Below, in pieces: positions 52,294 through 64,000 of a stretch of 64,000 nt of DNA (its first letter is position 1; every line of letters begins with the position of its first letter). The position numbers and the translations under genes were made by a program. Source of the DNA: Trichostrongylus colubriformis (lineage: Eukaryota > Nematoda > Chromadorea > Rhabditida > Trichostrongylidae). The notes beneath the pieces were generated by a model, which saw only the letters and a list, made by a program, of their open reading frames with translations, did not search any database and was not told where the DNA came from. The stretch spans positions 37,137,282 through 37,201,281 of the forward strand of contig OZ022258.1 of assembly GCA_963978905.1 (NCBI GenBank). The letters are read 5' to 3'.

Positions 52294-52784
52294 TTAAAGG
52301 CACACCACGCGATAATCACATCAGCGGCTTTTCTTGGGGCAAGTAGGTCCTTAGATAAGTGCCCAGGCTGCACCCTTGCTGTGGCTTGATCGTGCATCCT
52401 CGCGGCGATAGGCGCGCTCTACCCGAGCCGAGTTGAGCCCACCGAGCCGAATCACTCCTGGCCTTAGATGAACAAATTTCCAACGTGGCTCTTACGTGGA
52501 GAAGGAAACTTGCGATAAGACAACATAAGGCAACGATTTCATTAGTGAAGGCAGCTTCTTCAACAGGGAAGAACAGGTGCTTTCGTAGCATTTTGCGCGA
52601 TATCATCGAGCAAAAGCTCATTTCTAATCTCCAATACTCGTACGAGGACTGAACACAGGGGCTCTATTTTTGGTGGTTGTGAGGAGATTTGATTCATTTT
52701 TCTACACTGGTGGGTAAAGCAGGGCCTTTACGTCCAGTAGTACGCGCAATAACTCTCACAATTTTTCGCGAGGTGTGCCTTTAA
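52294..52784. mobile_element. TTAA-flanked MITE, copy 2 (family F)
   Basis: The ends are TTAAAGGCACACCACGCGAT and GCGAGGTGTGCCTTTAA. It is the inverted counterpart of 46434-46925 with similar length and only scattered differences. Short reading frames over both copies are mirror versions of the same non-conserved sequence. Confidence 0.8.
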
Positions 52785-52999
52785 TTTGAATTCACCCTAT
52801 AGTTTGATGAAGGATTCATTTTAAACTCCACTAAAAGGGGGACAGAATTGAAACGAATGTCTCCGTCTTTCCCACTTATGTGCATTCAAACTAATTTAAA
52901 AAATTTTAATAGCCTTCCTTCCAGCAAATTAGCTCGGAGATGTATGGGTGCGTGACATGGTACTTCAAGTGTAGGTTACCGCTGGTACTTTCCAATCAC

Positions 53000-55900
53000 A
53001 CTGAGCTGAAAAGAGGGGTGTGGTTAGTGTCCTAGTCTCTGTTCGAGCGGCCTTAGCGCTTTAATGCGTGTTTGCCGTGCTCCAATAAGGATGCAGTTTG
53101 GTTAAATTAATTGTCTGTGTCGCCGTGCTGAATGCCTTACTGATTCCTATTACGAATAGCACACACAGCAGGGGGTTAGAGCGTCGACTCTCTTATAACC
53201 TGACCAACTCGAGTGTCCTGTCGCGCACCCCTGTATACGACTGATGCATTTTTGCTCGTTCTCGTTCATAGTAGCTTATGGCATCATGATAGAAATTGTG
53301 TGAATTCGCTATTGGGTATAGTTACTCCATGGAAACTGAAGAAATACTTGACGTTGCTCGTTAGCACTAACTCTTCAATTAGACGATTTACAAGATTGCC
53401 CTAGTTGAAACTCATTTAATGGTTCCTCATTTGACTGTGACATATATTACTTCGAGTAGCGAGTGTACCGCAGTTTGAATGGTCACCACCTCTAGTTATT
53501 TAAACTAGGTCCTACAAGTTTCACTTTCCTGTTCTTGCTGCGGTTACGCAACAGCTTCGTTCAACGACAAACCTGGGTTTTAAATTTGAACCATGGAAGA
53601 AGAAACAGAGCTTCAAGCTGAATTTGAATTTCAAACCCAGCACCTTCACACTACGACAGTGGAGTGCAGCAGGCAGCAGAAGAATCACAGTGGGGACTGC
53701 TACGAAACCTTCACTGTTACTGCGATGGCTTTTGATATTCACAATAATATTGCTTTAAAGACACCGGAAGGGGGTACTTTTGGCCTACGGTAGAACAGAC
53801 GTAGTGTGGACGAGTTTAAGTGGCCGCCATTGCACAAACTCGTCAATTTGACGTCTTGGCATGGTGCCAGGAGGAGATGTTTCTATTATAGAGTTGTTTT
53901 TCCTTTTACTTTTTCCTTTATGCATTCTTATATTGTTTCTTGATGTACTTACATGAATGCTTATGTAGTTGGGAATGGCCACCCCACTGCGCTGCGAGTC
54001 AGGTGCTACAACTAACGTTGGCCCGCGGCCCGTCTCCTACAGCGGATAACTCGGAAAGTCTGTGTGTGGATGCGAATGTGGTGCGACTAGACACCGCAGC
54101 GCGCGCTTTTGCGTCCGGGTTTTCTCGCCTATTATCGCTTCTAAGCTTGAGTGTTCGTTGCAAAATGCTCATTTCTTTGCATCTTCCTCTTGTTTTGGAC
54201 CCCTTCGGTTCCTTTAATTCTGGTCTGCAAGGGGAAATGCAATTTCAATACTTAACGGCAACCTTTGCCCCAAGTTCCGATTGAGATCCAAAAAAATTTG
54301 AAGGCAAAAAAGGCTCCCAAATCAGGTTCTTTCAGCACAAAGTGAGTTTATCTTATTGAATCACTAATTTAACAATTGTCCCAATATTTCCCCAATAATG
54401 ATTTATTTAATTTTTCCCAACATGTCCGCCACAATAGTTCACAACTTATGCTTGTCTCATATATCCTTGTTTTCTACCCAATTCTTTTTGCTCCACCTTA
54501 TATCACTGATGAACCTCGAGGTAGACGAAGGAATAATGATTGAATGAGATGCGAAACGAACCATTCTCTGCAATTTTTAACTACTCAGATAGAAATACAT
54601 CTGCATTTCTTCTGATTGGTGCACTCCATTGAACGCAACCCATGACCAGCATCTCCATCAGTAATTTCAAAGTGCATTGAGGAGGGTAAATAGATTGAAA
54701 AGGACTTGTGTCAGCTTCTGAAGCGACAAGAACCAGAGAAGAAAGTCGCTGCCCCAATTTATGCTAGTCACGGAGGAATTCCAGAGCTCCGTTGTCGACG
54801 ACCAAACATCAACGACACAATTCCAATGCAACGGCTCAAAGCAGCTGGAAAACACATCATGCTATTCTGTAGCTTTTTTTCTTGAACGTGAAGCTAATAT
54901 TATTTGTGTGGTCTTCTCCAGTGAGACAATTGTGGATCGAATTTGAAAAGTTCTTGTCGACCCATTCTCCTTACATGGTTTTAACATTTGAGCAGATCAG
55001 ATGGCGTTCATGATAGCTACTGTTTATTGTTTATTCCCGGGCTCAATGAGAAAATTTGCTGTCACTTCTCTATGACAACATGGGGAAGGTCGTTGTTGAC
55101 TGGAGCGAGGCATCGATTCAGCTAACAACAAACCAAAGATCACAAACCACAATGAAACATTATCGTTGCGATGCATCTCACGTACTCCTCATTGCAATCT
55201 TTGAATATTCGTTCGGCTTCCACATCTCTGCGTTTTATTTTGCTACTTGCATTTTCTTTCGCTTTTCTCCGTCCTCCGAATTCGATCTATCTCTTTCATC
55301 ACTCTGTGTGTGGTCCATTGAATCACGCTGTAAACAGCTATCAGTGTGCACCACGCGTGTTCTATGGTCTTCAATGTGAAAGAAGACCTTGTCAGCATCC
55401 ATTCAACTTCCTAGCAACATCGCATCGCGACTTTCAGCTCTTGAATCGTTGTCGGCTTTTTTTTTCTCCAAAAATTTCACTGGAACGGAAACGGCACACG
55501 AAATTAAAATCGACAGCTGTCAAACTGAAAGAAGAACTTGTTTCCTCTCTTTTTAAGCGTTCTCTTCTGCCGATGATGTCCGACCTAACCAGCCATTTCG
55601 ACTCGATTTCCTTGCTTGATTCGTAACCAATAATTGCGAATCTATTCCTAGCAACTGCGAAGTGGTTGCCCATGAGGTCACTCAATCCGTCGGCCTTGCG
55701 ACTAATTAGAATTGCAACACATTTGTTCAAACGGATTCAACGTTGTCCCCTCCATCAGTTTTTATCTGCCAACGATGAAAGCGGGAACTGGCTCGTCCAC
55801 ATGCCTTTCTCGATGGCAATAATCGAATCAGTGCATTAGATTAAAATAATTGCTCCAACCAGCGGGATGGCATTCGTTCAATGAACGAACCAATTCACTG

Positions 55901-58280
55901 GTTCTCACCGTCAACAAGGATTTTTACAGGAGACTATTGATTCGAAGGGAGAGGTGGAGAGTGAAATGTACAAGTTGTTGCAACGGATGCTGTTATTGTG
56001 TGAATCTCTGGCCATCCTAGGCAAGCAACAGGAGAAACCTGTGAAAGCGTTATGAGACGAACAAAAGAAGAACTCCTATTAATTAGGATTAGATATTCAG
56101 CCATCCAGTTCCTCTTAAATCGAATGTGAATACAGCGTTCTCATGCTTCACTCCTTCATTTTAAGGCCACTTTTCCTTCATGTGATACGGGACAAAAGTG
56201 TCATTGTTAGTGAAGGAATGTATAGGTTTTACTTCCGAGCGAAGTGTATAATGGTAGAGCAGTTTAGAAAGTCCCTTTCTCTTCGTCAGAGCAACCACTT
56301 AGGCGAAAGCGCTTAATCTAAAATTCCGAAGGCGCATCCCACAAGAGGCATTTTGCAGCCGTGCTTGTGTAGGTATACAGATCCCTTATATCTATGGCGA
56401 ATACGCAATTTTTGTGGCCAGGGAATAGGTGAGAGCCTCTAGAGTAGGAGATGTAAGTCGGAGTCTGTAGCAAGAGAGGAATTTCATTCTCGAGTTGATT
56501 CATAAATTTGTCCCATATAAAATTTTTGAATTTATTATTTATTTATTAATGTTAATTACCAATTAATGTTCATTAATTTAATCTCCATCACTATCGACAA
56601 TGCTAAGCCATTTGCTTAGGTCGCAATACCCCTGTTGCAGAAGGAAAGAGGCTGTGAGTCGGAAGAGTTTGGTCGTCAGGGCATTCATAATCGTCGAAAC
56701 ACGTACATATCTCCGTCTTCAGAGCAACGGAATCAACGGCGAGGTGCGCTCGCTGGTCGTGCCGAATGCAGCGTGCACCCTGGCAGAGATCACTGCTCGC
56801 GAGATGGCACCGAGCTGGTGCTCGTAAAGATAGATGGCTCCAAGTTGACGCTGGTAGATTTTGAGCCAATGTGGCTCTGCGCACTGATGCGCGAATCTGT
56901 AACAATACGTCTGGAGTTTCGAAAGCCCACACTGATCCAGAGCCATACTCGAAATTTCAAAAGCAAGTTTAGAAAAGTTTTGAAAAGTGTTACAAGTAGG
57001 ACAGAATCTATGAAGCAGCGTGATAAATGGGACCTCCCGTACTATATGACCCTCACCCAAAAACATCTGGCAAGATTTGCATCCAACTATGTACTATATA
57101 TGTTAAATAAATATTAAACGGAATCGAATTTGTGGAGAAAGAATGGGCTAGGACTCTTGATGTGTACGGTTTTATAGCTCTGCTTATTAGAACCGTAAAG
57201 ATCGCAATGTTCGCCATTAAAAGGTATCTGCTTTGATGCTAGAATTTGGCAAAACTTTCATTTTTTGCGTTTTTTCAAGTTTTTTTTTAATTCCAATGCC
57301 ACAGATGTATTCCATAATGAAAATTGTAACAATAGGAACTTTTCTCTGAATTCTTCTTGTTTTTCAATAATGCTGTGACAAGAAATCTTGTTGTATCAAT
57401 GATTCTAAATCTGAGGCTTACCATAACAGAGCTATTTTCTTCAAGTTGTCGTCTTTGTATCACTCGATGTATTTCAATCTTCTCTGTGAAATAGTTGCCA
57501 AATATTATTCTACTCTTTCCAATCTCAATTCTTTCCTTTTTTCGATTTATTCCTCCGTAATTTCTCCGTTCTTTTGTTCCTGCTGGTTTTGATAGCTGTG
57601 TTTTCTAGTATTTCGACAATAGGTATGTGCAGCAAATTTGAATAACGAATGTAGACTAATTACAAAAAATATGGTAATGTGTTTTTATGCGCACTGAATA
57701 GAATAGGCGATGGTAGTACTCAACAATGAGTTAACAAAGCGAGATGTGAAACGAACAGGCAAACAAAACCTTTTTAAAGCACGAGTAAATGAAGATATAT
57801 CATTGCTCCAGTGAATCCATCACATTTTCGTCGACCAGTTTATGCCACGGCACGGCTGCCACTGGAATTTCTCGTCACTCTCTTGCCTCTGCAACATCGT
57901 CCAGTCATACGACCTCGCGCGCACATCAATTACCTCGCAATTTCGCATCTGAGCGCCACACGTGCTCCGAGATCACGTGCTGTAGCCGTGAAATAGAGTG
58001 TTCGCGCACTTCATGCTCAATCTTCGTCATGGTGATCTGTTGGAGGGCTTTGTATAAATCGATAGCGCGATCTGATTTCCCTTTGACACGTCCGCTCCAC
58101 TAATTCTCTATGTTTTTTAGTGAAAACTGTTGCTTTAAGAAAATCCAAGATATGCATTGTTTAAATAGAGTAATAGAAAACTTCTTTTCCTCCTTGATCT
58201 TTTGCTGATCCTCTGATAGTTATGTTTCCAATGTTTTCATCGTGCGATAGGATTTGTTTGCATAAGTGATGTCAAGAACA
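53000..58280. other. Gene-poor intergenic stretch, nothing firmly supported
   Basis: Several open frames of 60-160 codons occur, the longest at 56635-57117 on the plus strand. None shows a family motif, a plausible exon chain or codon preference like the bark-like exons. A short stretch at about 53169-53240 vaguely resembles a decayed tRNA-related sequence. Confidence 0.5.
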
Positions 58281-58284
58281 AATA

Positions 58285-58364
58285 CAGTTAGTGCCGTAAG
58301 AGTGTTAAAAATCGCGCGAAAACGCGTTTTCGCGCGATTTTTAACACTCTTACGGCACTAACTG
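58285..58364. mobile_element. Perfect 80-bp palindrome, minimal Tc1-like element
   Basis: The sequence starts CAGTTAGTGCCGTAAGAGTG and both 40-base arms are exact complements about the centre AACG|CGTT. TA flanks both sides, as for Tc1/mariner insertions. There is no interior beyond the two terminal repeats. Confidence 0.85.
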
Positions 58365-58739
58365 TACTTCAAGCGCTCGTAAACCATCCTTTTTTCCTAA
58401 TTCAAATATAATCTTTTAATATCTTTTTATTTGATCTCCTAGTACTTAGAGATGTTTCATGTTGTGAACACGTAGCTCTCCCTTTAGCATGATGCTATGA
58501 TAAAATAATAGTAAAATATGGTCAATACACACAGCATTTCATTCATATAAATCGGACGTCACACCTCGATTCTGGTACGCTTTGCGGATTTTGCAATTAT
58601 CCCTTGAAAATCCCTTCACTCGGTGATCTCTTCACTTTCCACGTCCCAATCCACGAGAAATTCGCTAGCAATCCCTCTCTTTGAGATTTCATGATAACCA
58701 ATCACACGTTCGGGCGAAGTTGTTGTAGTGACAGGTGAA

Positions 58740-59000
58740 ACTCCCACTCTCATGGTGCAGGAATCAAATCCCGCATCACTCCTGCCCAAGCCAACCAAGC
58801 CTTCTACCTCTTCGGGTCGGTGAATCGGTATGTGACTTGTTTGATAGGTTAAAAGCACTGATTTGTACATCGGGCTGGCTCCCGCAAGTCACTGTATAGG
58901 CCACATCGCAGTCACCAGCCATCACGATTCTGAATGGAAGTAGAATAAGCGGCGCATCCCACAGAAGGGATTGATTAACGCGAGAAACTTTAGTCTTTAT
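58740..59000. repeat. Second copy of the possible SINE-like repeat
   Basis: It matches 31470-31720, including AGCACTGATTTGTACATCGG and GGCGCATCCCACAGAAGGG. On the minus strand GGGATTTGATTCCTGCACC resembles a Pol III B box. Confidence 0.45.
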
Positions 59001-59105
59001 TCAGTTACACGGTTATTTTGTATTTCTCGAGCATTAACCGGTCGCTGCACCTTATCATCATATTGCTAGTAGACAATCATTGGTAGTCACAAGATCCCCA
59101 GTGCA

Positions 59106-59158
59106 ATAGTGACAAATCCTTTGCAGGACCGATGGTCCTGCAAGTGATTTGTCACTAT
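59106..59158. repeat. Short stem-loop
   Basis: AGTGACAAATCC-TTTGCAGGACC pairs with GGTCCTGCAA-GTGATTTGTCACT around a three-base loop, a hairpin with about 23-base arms and one small internal mismatch. It could be a tiny palindromic element or a folded RNA; nothing else supports either. Confidence 0.55.
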
Positions 59159-59664
59159 TCTCCCAAGTAGTTCATTAACTGCTTCCAAGCCATCTCCAAT
59201 TTTTCAAAAAAATTTCAAATCTCACTTGGGGTCACATTGAAACCTCCGTATCGTATATAATTTGCATAGATAAGAGCTGAGAGAAAACGATAATCGTGAA
59301 TATCAGCCTTAAAATTTTGTTCTTTGAAGTGAAGTCGAGCGAACAACGAAGAAGTGTTTAACTTTGTGTGCAGTGATTGCCGTTGTCATGAGGCAGCTAT
59401 TCAATAGCGAAAAGAACCTCGTGCAGCGTTCGATAGCACCTGATTTCACGATCACTTCACCAGCTTGCTGTTTTTGATAGTCAGCTTTGATAAATGACTT
59501 CAGTGAGGTATTTTTAATTCTGGCCCATACCTCACCCGCAGTGCTACTTTTCTTTTCCATTCTGTGGGGCTAGTCGATATCCAGTCCTCTCTTTTCTGGA
59601 GTCACCTAATTGCAGTAGTTTTCTTCGTTAAAGAAGGGCTAGAAGTACGATTACATGGTAGGAT

Positions 59665-59953
59665 TCAAGGAGAAAGGAGGGCACAGCCAGTGCCGTCGCA
59701 ACTTTTGCAAGAAAAATTGGGCCTCTTCATATTCTCCTCTGAATAGGGCTGGCTTCCAATGAGATTGAGGAGTTTCAGAACAGCAGGATTACCAGACTTC
59801 CTCTGCACAGGGGTACAAGCTTTTCCGTCACCCAACCAGACCAGCTGCATATAAAAGTTGTCATCGTACTTGGTGTTGCTATAATGGATTTCCATGCAGC
59901 CAGGGGCACGTGATGGGCAAGTTTGTGGAGGAAATGCGGATATGTTCAATGAA
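59665..59953 (-). CDS. Candidate terminal exon of an unidentified minus-strand gene
   Basis: The minus-strand frame reads CPSRAPGCMEIHYSNTKYDD, then FYMQLVWLGDGKACTPVQRK and NFSCKSCDGTGCALLSP before a TGA at 59665. It has a plausible acceptor at 59954-59960 (TGTCCAG on the minus strand). Six or more cysteines and N-x-S sites suggest a secreted or extracellular product, but I recognise no family. Other open minus-strand pieces lie at 60424-60590 (a helical segment, LANRKAESFITVAGIHRKLF) and 61082-61257 with a donor at its end. I could not join them with consistent phases. Confidence 0.3.
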
Positions 59954-60327
59954 CTGGACAGATCATAAAGGCTTAGTAAATGGGATGGATTGGTGATGCT
60001 TTTACAGCAGGGGATCATGACGTGATATGGCGAGAGTATTATATGGAAAATGGTTATTCACTAATCTTTCCTCATATCTTGTCGCTTTGCTTATGAACCA
60101 TAAAGTTTTGGTGCTAATATGATTATTTCAGACTAATTCAGTTAACTATCGTTGATGATCTAATTTAAATTGATTTTAAATTTAATTTAAATGTAATCAA
60201 GCACACTGGCCGCTCACTTCTATGAATAATAAAGACGCTTCCTTAGATATTCCTTACCTGAATCATTGAATAGATGCAAAATTTTCGTAAAACTTCATTT
60301 TTTGCACTTGGCTCACTTCTCGATTCC

Positions 60328-60448
60328 TTTCAGGAATCTCATTTGAATGCTAGGTGGGCAAATATTCAGAGTTCATGTTTTTTTTTTCTTTCAGGAATCT
60401 CAGTTGAATGCTAGGTGGGCAAATATTCAGAGTTCGTGTTTTTTCTTG
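60328..60448 (+). repeat. Direct tandem duplication, two ~60-bp units
   Basis: CTTTCAGGAATCTCATTTGAATGC through AAATATTCAGAGTTCATG is followed at 60388 by CTTTCAGGAATCTCAGTTGA and the same continuation. The units differ at a few bases and by the length of the T run. Confidence 0.75.
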
Positions 60449-61299
60449 ATTGCAGTTTTCAAGCTCAAGAACTGAATTTGAATTGAGATCGAGCAGCTGC
60501 TCCGTAAAAACTTCAAATAATTTTCTATGAATTCCGGCCACCGTGATGAAGCTCTCGGCTTTCCTGTTTGCCAAATTCAGTTGCAAAGAATGAAGTTTTT
60601 GTCTTCCGACCTTGACTTAGTGATAATAATTCATCAAACATTGATGGAACGCTCTCATTATCTGACACTGAACTTCATTCATCGCAGCCAAAAACTCGAT
60701 CTGGAGGCCAGGGTTAAATCCTACCTCGACTCTGTTAGCTTGTGGGGCATAATTAGAGAAGTGAATTCCTAAGAATTTCTTACAAATAACTCAACTTGGG
60801 AAGATAATCGTCGGTGTAACGAGATGGTGGGTCACCTGATACTTTGGCTACTTTTCTGAAACAATGTTTCTTATAGCTTATAGAGGATGATCTCACAAAA
60901 CTAGGAGACATTTCGTCACCCTCAGTGTAATAAACTCCAGCTTCACGAAAGAAATGAGTTTTTTATCAATGCATCCATGTCAACTATGCCATCCATCTCT
61001 CCATGGTCAATCAATTGCCATTAGATTCGTCTGGGAAGATCAAAACCGTGACTGGTATTTCCATTAACCCTGAACAGTACCTAAAAGCTGTTTGAACAGT
61101 CTTTATAGGGTGTGTTCTTCACAAATCTGTCTACGCATTGCTTCGCTATCGAATGATAACGATGTGTGGTCTTATCATTATCAATGATGTGAGACGTTTT
61201 TGTACGTGCTTTGAATCGCCTTAGAGTAGCGCCAACGCTGACTTCATTCTTTCGCTGTTTTTCCAAGTCTTTGTTTGTTCAATATGAGCACATTATAGC

Positions 61300-64000
61300 A
61301 CACATTATAACACGTCATTATACATTGATCCTCTTCAACTTTCGGTCGTAGCCATTCGTTGTTTCATCAACGGTCGTTACGAAAACATTTCTTGGCTGTG
61401 AGAAACGCCGAGTGCTTTGCTTTTCTCTCAAACCAGTTCTACAGATGTTTCTGAGTTTACCACCATTACTTCAATAAACAATTTATAACGTCACGATGTC
61501 AATATTGACATGTGATGGCCTATATTTGCTTCAGTCAGTGCTCTCTTGTAATATTTATTCTCTGCTTTCCTTTATTTTTTCTCTTTTTTTCGCGATGTCA
61601 TCGTGGTAGGGCATGTCTGCATCTTGAGCCACGGCAAACATATTTTTATTATGTGTAACATGTACAGATAGAACATATCGATAACTTATAGACTGTGAGT
61701 CAAGAATGGCGAACTTTGCCGAAACTCGCGGGAAGGGGTCTCGGCATAGACCTCTTTCTTATGTAAGGGGATCTCACTTTTTGCGCAAGGGTTTTCTATG
61801 CACCCGCACCCAAAAACTCTTCCCGGCGCTCATGTAATATGGGGGTGGCACTCAAAAACAATTTCTGAGAAGTGGAAATTTTTTCCTCACCCTGTCAGGT
61901 TAAAAAGGAGCTCCGAGAAGTGTCCTCAATCAGAAAAAGGATGAAAAAAATATTGGCTACACTAAAAAATATTCACCCATTCCGAAGCTCCTTTCCCCTC
62001 AGGGCTTAGGCAAAAACCACATTCCCCGGTTTGCACTGATATCTTAGTACCTTCCAACACATTAAAAAACACAATACTAAAACAGACATTAAAGCATAAA
62101 AACCCAAGGAACAAAAAAGGAGGCAGTGAAATAACAAGAACTAAGCATTTACCCTAAGCCTTTGGGGGGGGGGGGAACACTCCACACTCGGTAGGTCATC
62201 AATGGCAGGGAAGATTTTGTTTGTTTATTTACTTTCGACATTTTAAAATAAAAACATCCTGATGACAATCGGACACGTTGATATTACATGTTTTGAAAAC
62301 TTGTAATGGAATTAATTCTTTATTGTAACTTCAGATGTGCTTTTGAATACCTCCCCCATAGTACATGAGCGCCCTCTTCCCTAACGTACAGCTAACAAAA
62401 TTCCTTGTATCCATCTTCATGAGAGCAACAATGAAACATAGCGCGAACATGCCCCTCTGAAAAGCAGGGGGTCCTTTTTTCTCCACTTTTCTCGAATTTC
62501 AAATACATCCAATTTTTTAAAAAATTTCATTGTGCTCATATTACAGCGTTCGTATTCTCTCGTATGTTTATCAAGTTTCTTTGTTTTTCTGTGTCATTCT
62601 ATCCGGTTTTCTCAGGTGTATCAGAATTCTTCTCAAGGTAAAATATGTGAACGTCGGCATAGATCGATAACTTTGGTTGCCATATCATTCTCATTAAGTT
62701 GTGGAGGATGGTGTTAGTACAGAGACGTTCCTTCTTTACACCGCCAATTCAAAGAAAGTGAAGCTCACATTGAAAGTTCAGGCCTCGAAGGTGTCGCTTA
62801 TCTAAGCTGGGATTACCGAGGATGACTCTCACTGTGCCTGAATTCAAGGTTTGCCTTTTCGGATGAGCAAACAGACATAAGCCTTCTATTGATAGGCATT
62901 AATTGTTAGGGATTGTCGAGATGGCCACTATTTAGTCCCCGTTTTCTGCTTCAGTTTTCAGAGCCGTTCCCATTACTCCTTTCAATGTTTTTCACGGCTT
63001 TCAGTTTCACAAGTGGGCATCACACTGAGCTGGAAGCTTCACCCCTCCAAGTAATTGTTGATATATAAGGCGAATAAATGAAGTCTGATGAGGGAATCAC
63101 TGTGACAAATGAATATACAATTGAGTATTTGCATATACAATGATTTGCAGCGGCCATGCGATGTATTAGGTCAGTCAAAAAGTGTCCGCCGTTTTGCATT
63201 GCCGAAGATCATAATTTCGCTCAGACACAGTCGATTGTAACGAAACAAAAACCATCAGACCAATCATACGTTCCTCTTCAATTATAGTGCAGATACTATT
63301 TTTGTTCAAAATTTCCATTCCTTAAAATCTGGAAACAGTTGAAAAGCGATTTTGACAATCCTCTATTCTTGGAACCATATCTCATCTGAGAGATGCTTTA
63401 GGAGTGCCAGAAGCAGTGATCCATATTGGACACATACCAGATTTACAAAAAATAAAGAGAAACATCGGCACCTTGTTTCGTGCAGCTTTTTGAGTAGCAC
63501 ATCTTCGGATGTGGGGCTTTGGCGTCACGGCGGGAGGCGCTGGGTCTTTACCTGCTCCATAGAGGAGAGCGTATTTCCGGTGAACTTCGGTCAGTTTTTA
63601 TTGAAAGGTTGCACTGCTGTGTAGAGGAGTCGCTCGCAGAATTTCGATAGCCTGCGATTACGTAGCCCATGAAAAAGTAACCAAAGATTGCATTATTTTG
63701 GACCATTGTCTATCCTGGCGTAAACTTGTAAGACTACCTTCCTGTTATCCGCAGCTGGCGACATCCCTACCAAAACTAGACGTTATATTCATAGTTAACT
63801 GCGACGTATTAACTAGAAGTTCTGAGCAGGGTACACCGGGAGTTGAGGATTCCTCGACAGGGGGTCGTGTTTGAAAGGGGGATAAGGGTCGTAATTGCAG
63901 AGGTCAGCAATGGTTCCAGACGAGATGATAAGCGGTAGGTATCGTCAGCTGACCCGGTTAGGTAAGAAAATGTCGTTGAATTTGAGTGATCAATACAAAA
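61300..64000. other. Intergenic stretch, nothing firmly supported
   Basis: The segment is AT-rich with low-complexity runs (for example a G run at 62165-62175). At 63171-63200 the sequence GGTCAGTCAAAAAGTGTCCGCC resembles one end of a mariner/Tc1-type element, but no matching inverted end was found inside the window. No exon chain or RNA gene could be supported. Confidence 0.45.

Noticed and set aside
53169..53240. tRNA-like stretch (GGGGGTTAGAGCG...CTCTTATAACC)
   Set aside because: It has a box A-like start and an anticodon-loop-like TTATAA, but no proper B box or acceptor stem pairing, so it is at best a decayed SINE or pseudogene.
55171..55626. 151-codon plus-strand open frame
   Set aside because: No motif, an overlapping open minus frame, and low-complexity T-rich sequence inside it.
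56635..57117. 160-codon plus-strand open frame
   Set aside because: Both strands are open over much of it, there is no known motif, and no flanking exon chain; probably repeat-derived or chance.
1..64000. CRISPR arrays, bacterial operons, rRNA genes or spliced-leader RNA
   Set aside because: Repeat spacing and composition do not fit CRISPR, the genes are intron-rich, and no rRNA or SL-type sequence was recognised.

Overview
This is a eukaryotic window, almost certainly from a parasitic clade V (strongylid, hookworm-like) nematode. The evidence is splice acceptors of the nematode TTTTCAG type, many introns of only 55-65 bases beside introns of several kilobases, and large introns packed with mariner/Tc1-type inverted-repeat elements and other MITEs. 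No bacterial feature is present. The species call is inference; the nematode call is well supported.

Positions 1 to 48748 hold one very large plus-strand gene, entered from its middle: the 5' end lies upstream of the window. I reconstructed 60 phase-compatible coding exons that join into one frame of about 2635 residues and end at a TGA at 48746-48748. The product is a Bark beetle/Anakonda-type single-pass transmembrane protein. Its extracellular part alternates parallel beta-helix blocks (each with an NxWG turn), two scavenger receptor cysteine-rich (SRCR) domains, a CUB-like domain and a membrane-proximal C-type lectin domain. One transmembrane helix and a cytoplasmic tail of about 337 residues follow, ending in a possible class I PDZ ligand. 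In Drosophila this family organises tricellular (septate) junctions.

The introns are a museum of DNA transposon derivatives. They include a 1.38-kb near-perfect palindrome (39921-41300), foldback mariner derivatives (2530-3075, 6564-7443, 11900-12955), a Tc1-type MITE (1679-2176), a TIR element (18399-19141), MITEs with 9-bp target duplications (14536-14774, 17409-17648), a 235-bp hairpin (11515-11751) and several dispersed families, some nested in one another. A tandem array lies at 20848-21513.

Positions 48749 to 64000 are gene-poor. They hold a broken Penelope-like retroelement 3' part with a GIY-YIG endonuclease (minus strand, about 50280-51335) and a hammerhead-like hairpin, paired TTAA-flanked MITEs (46434-46925 and 52294-52784), an 80-bp perfect palindrome (58285-58364), and weak minus-strand exon candidates around 59.6-61.3 kb. 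No plus-strand gene could be supported there. All coordinates come from reading the sequence by eye, so exon edges should be confirmed with RNA data.
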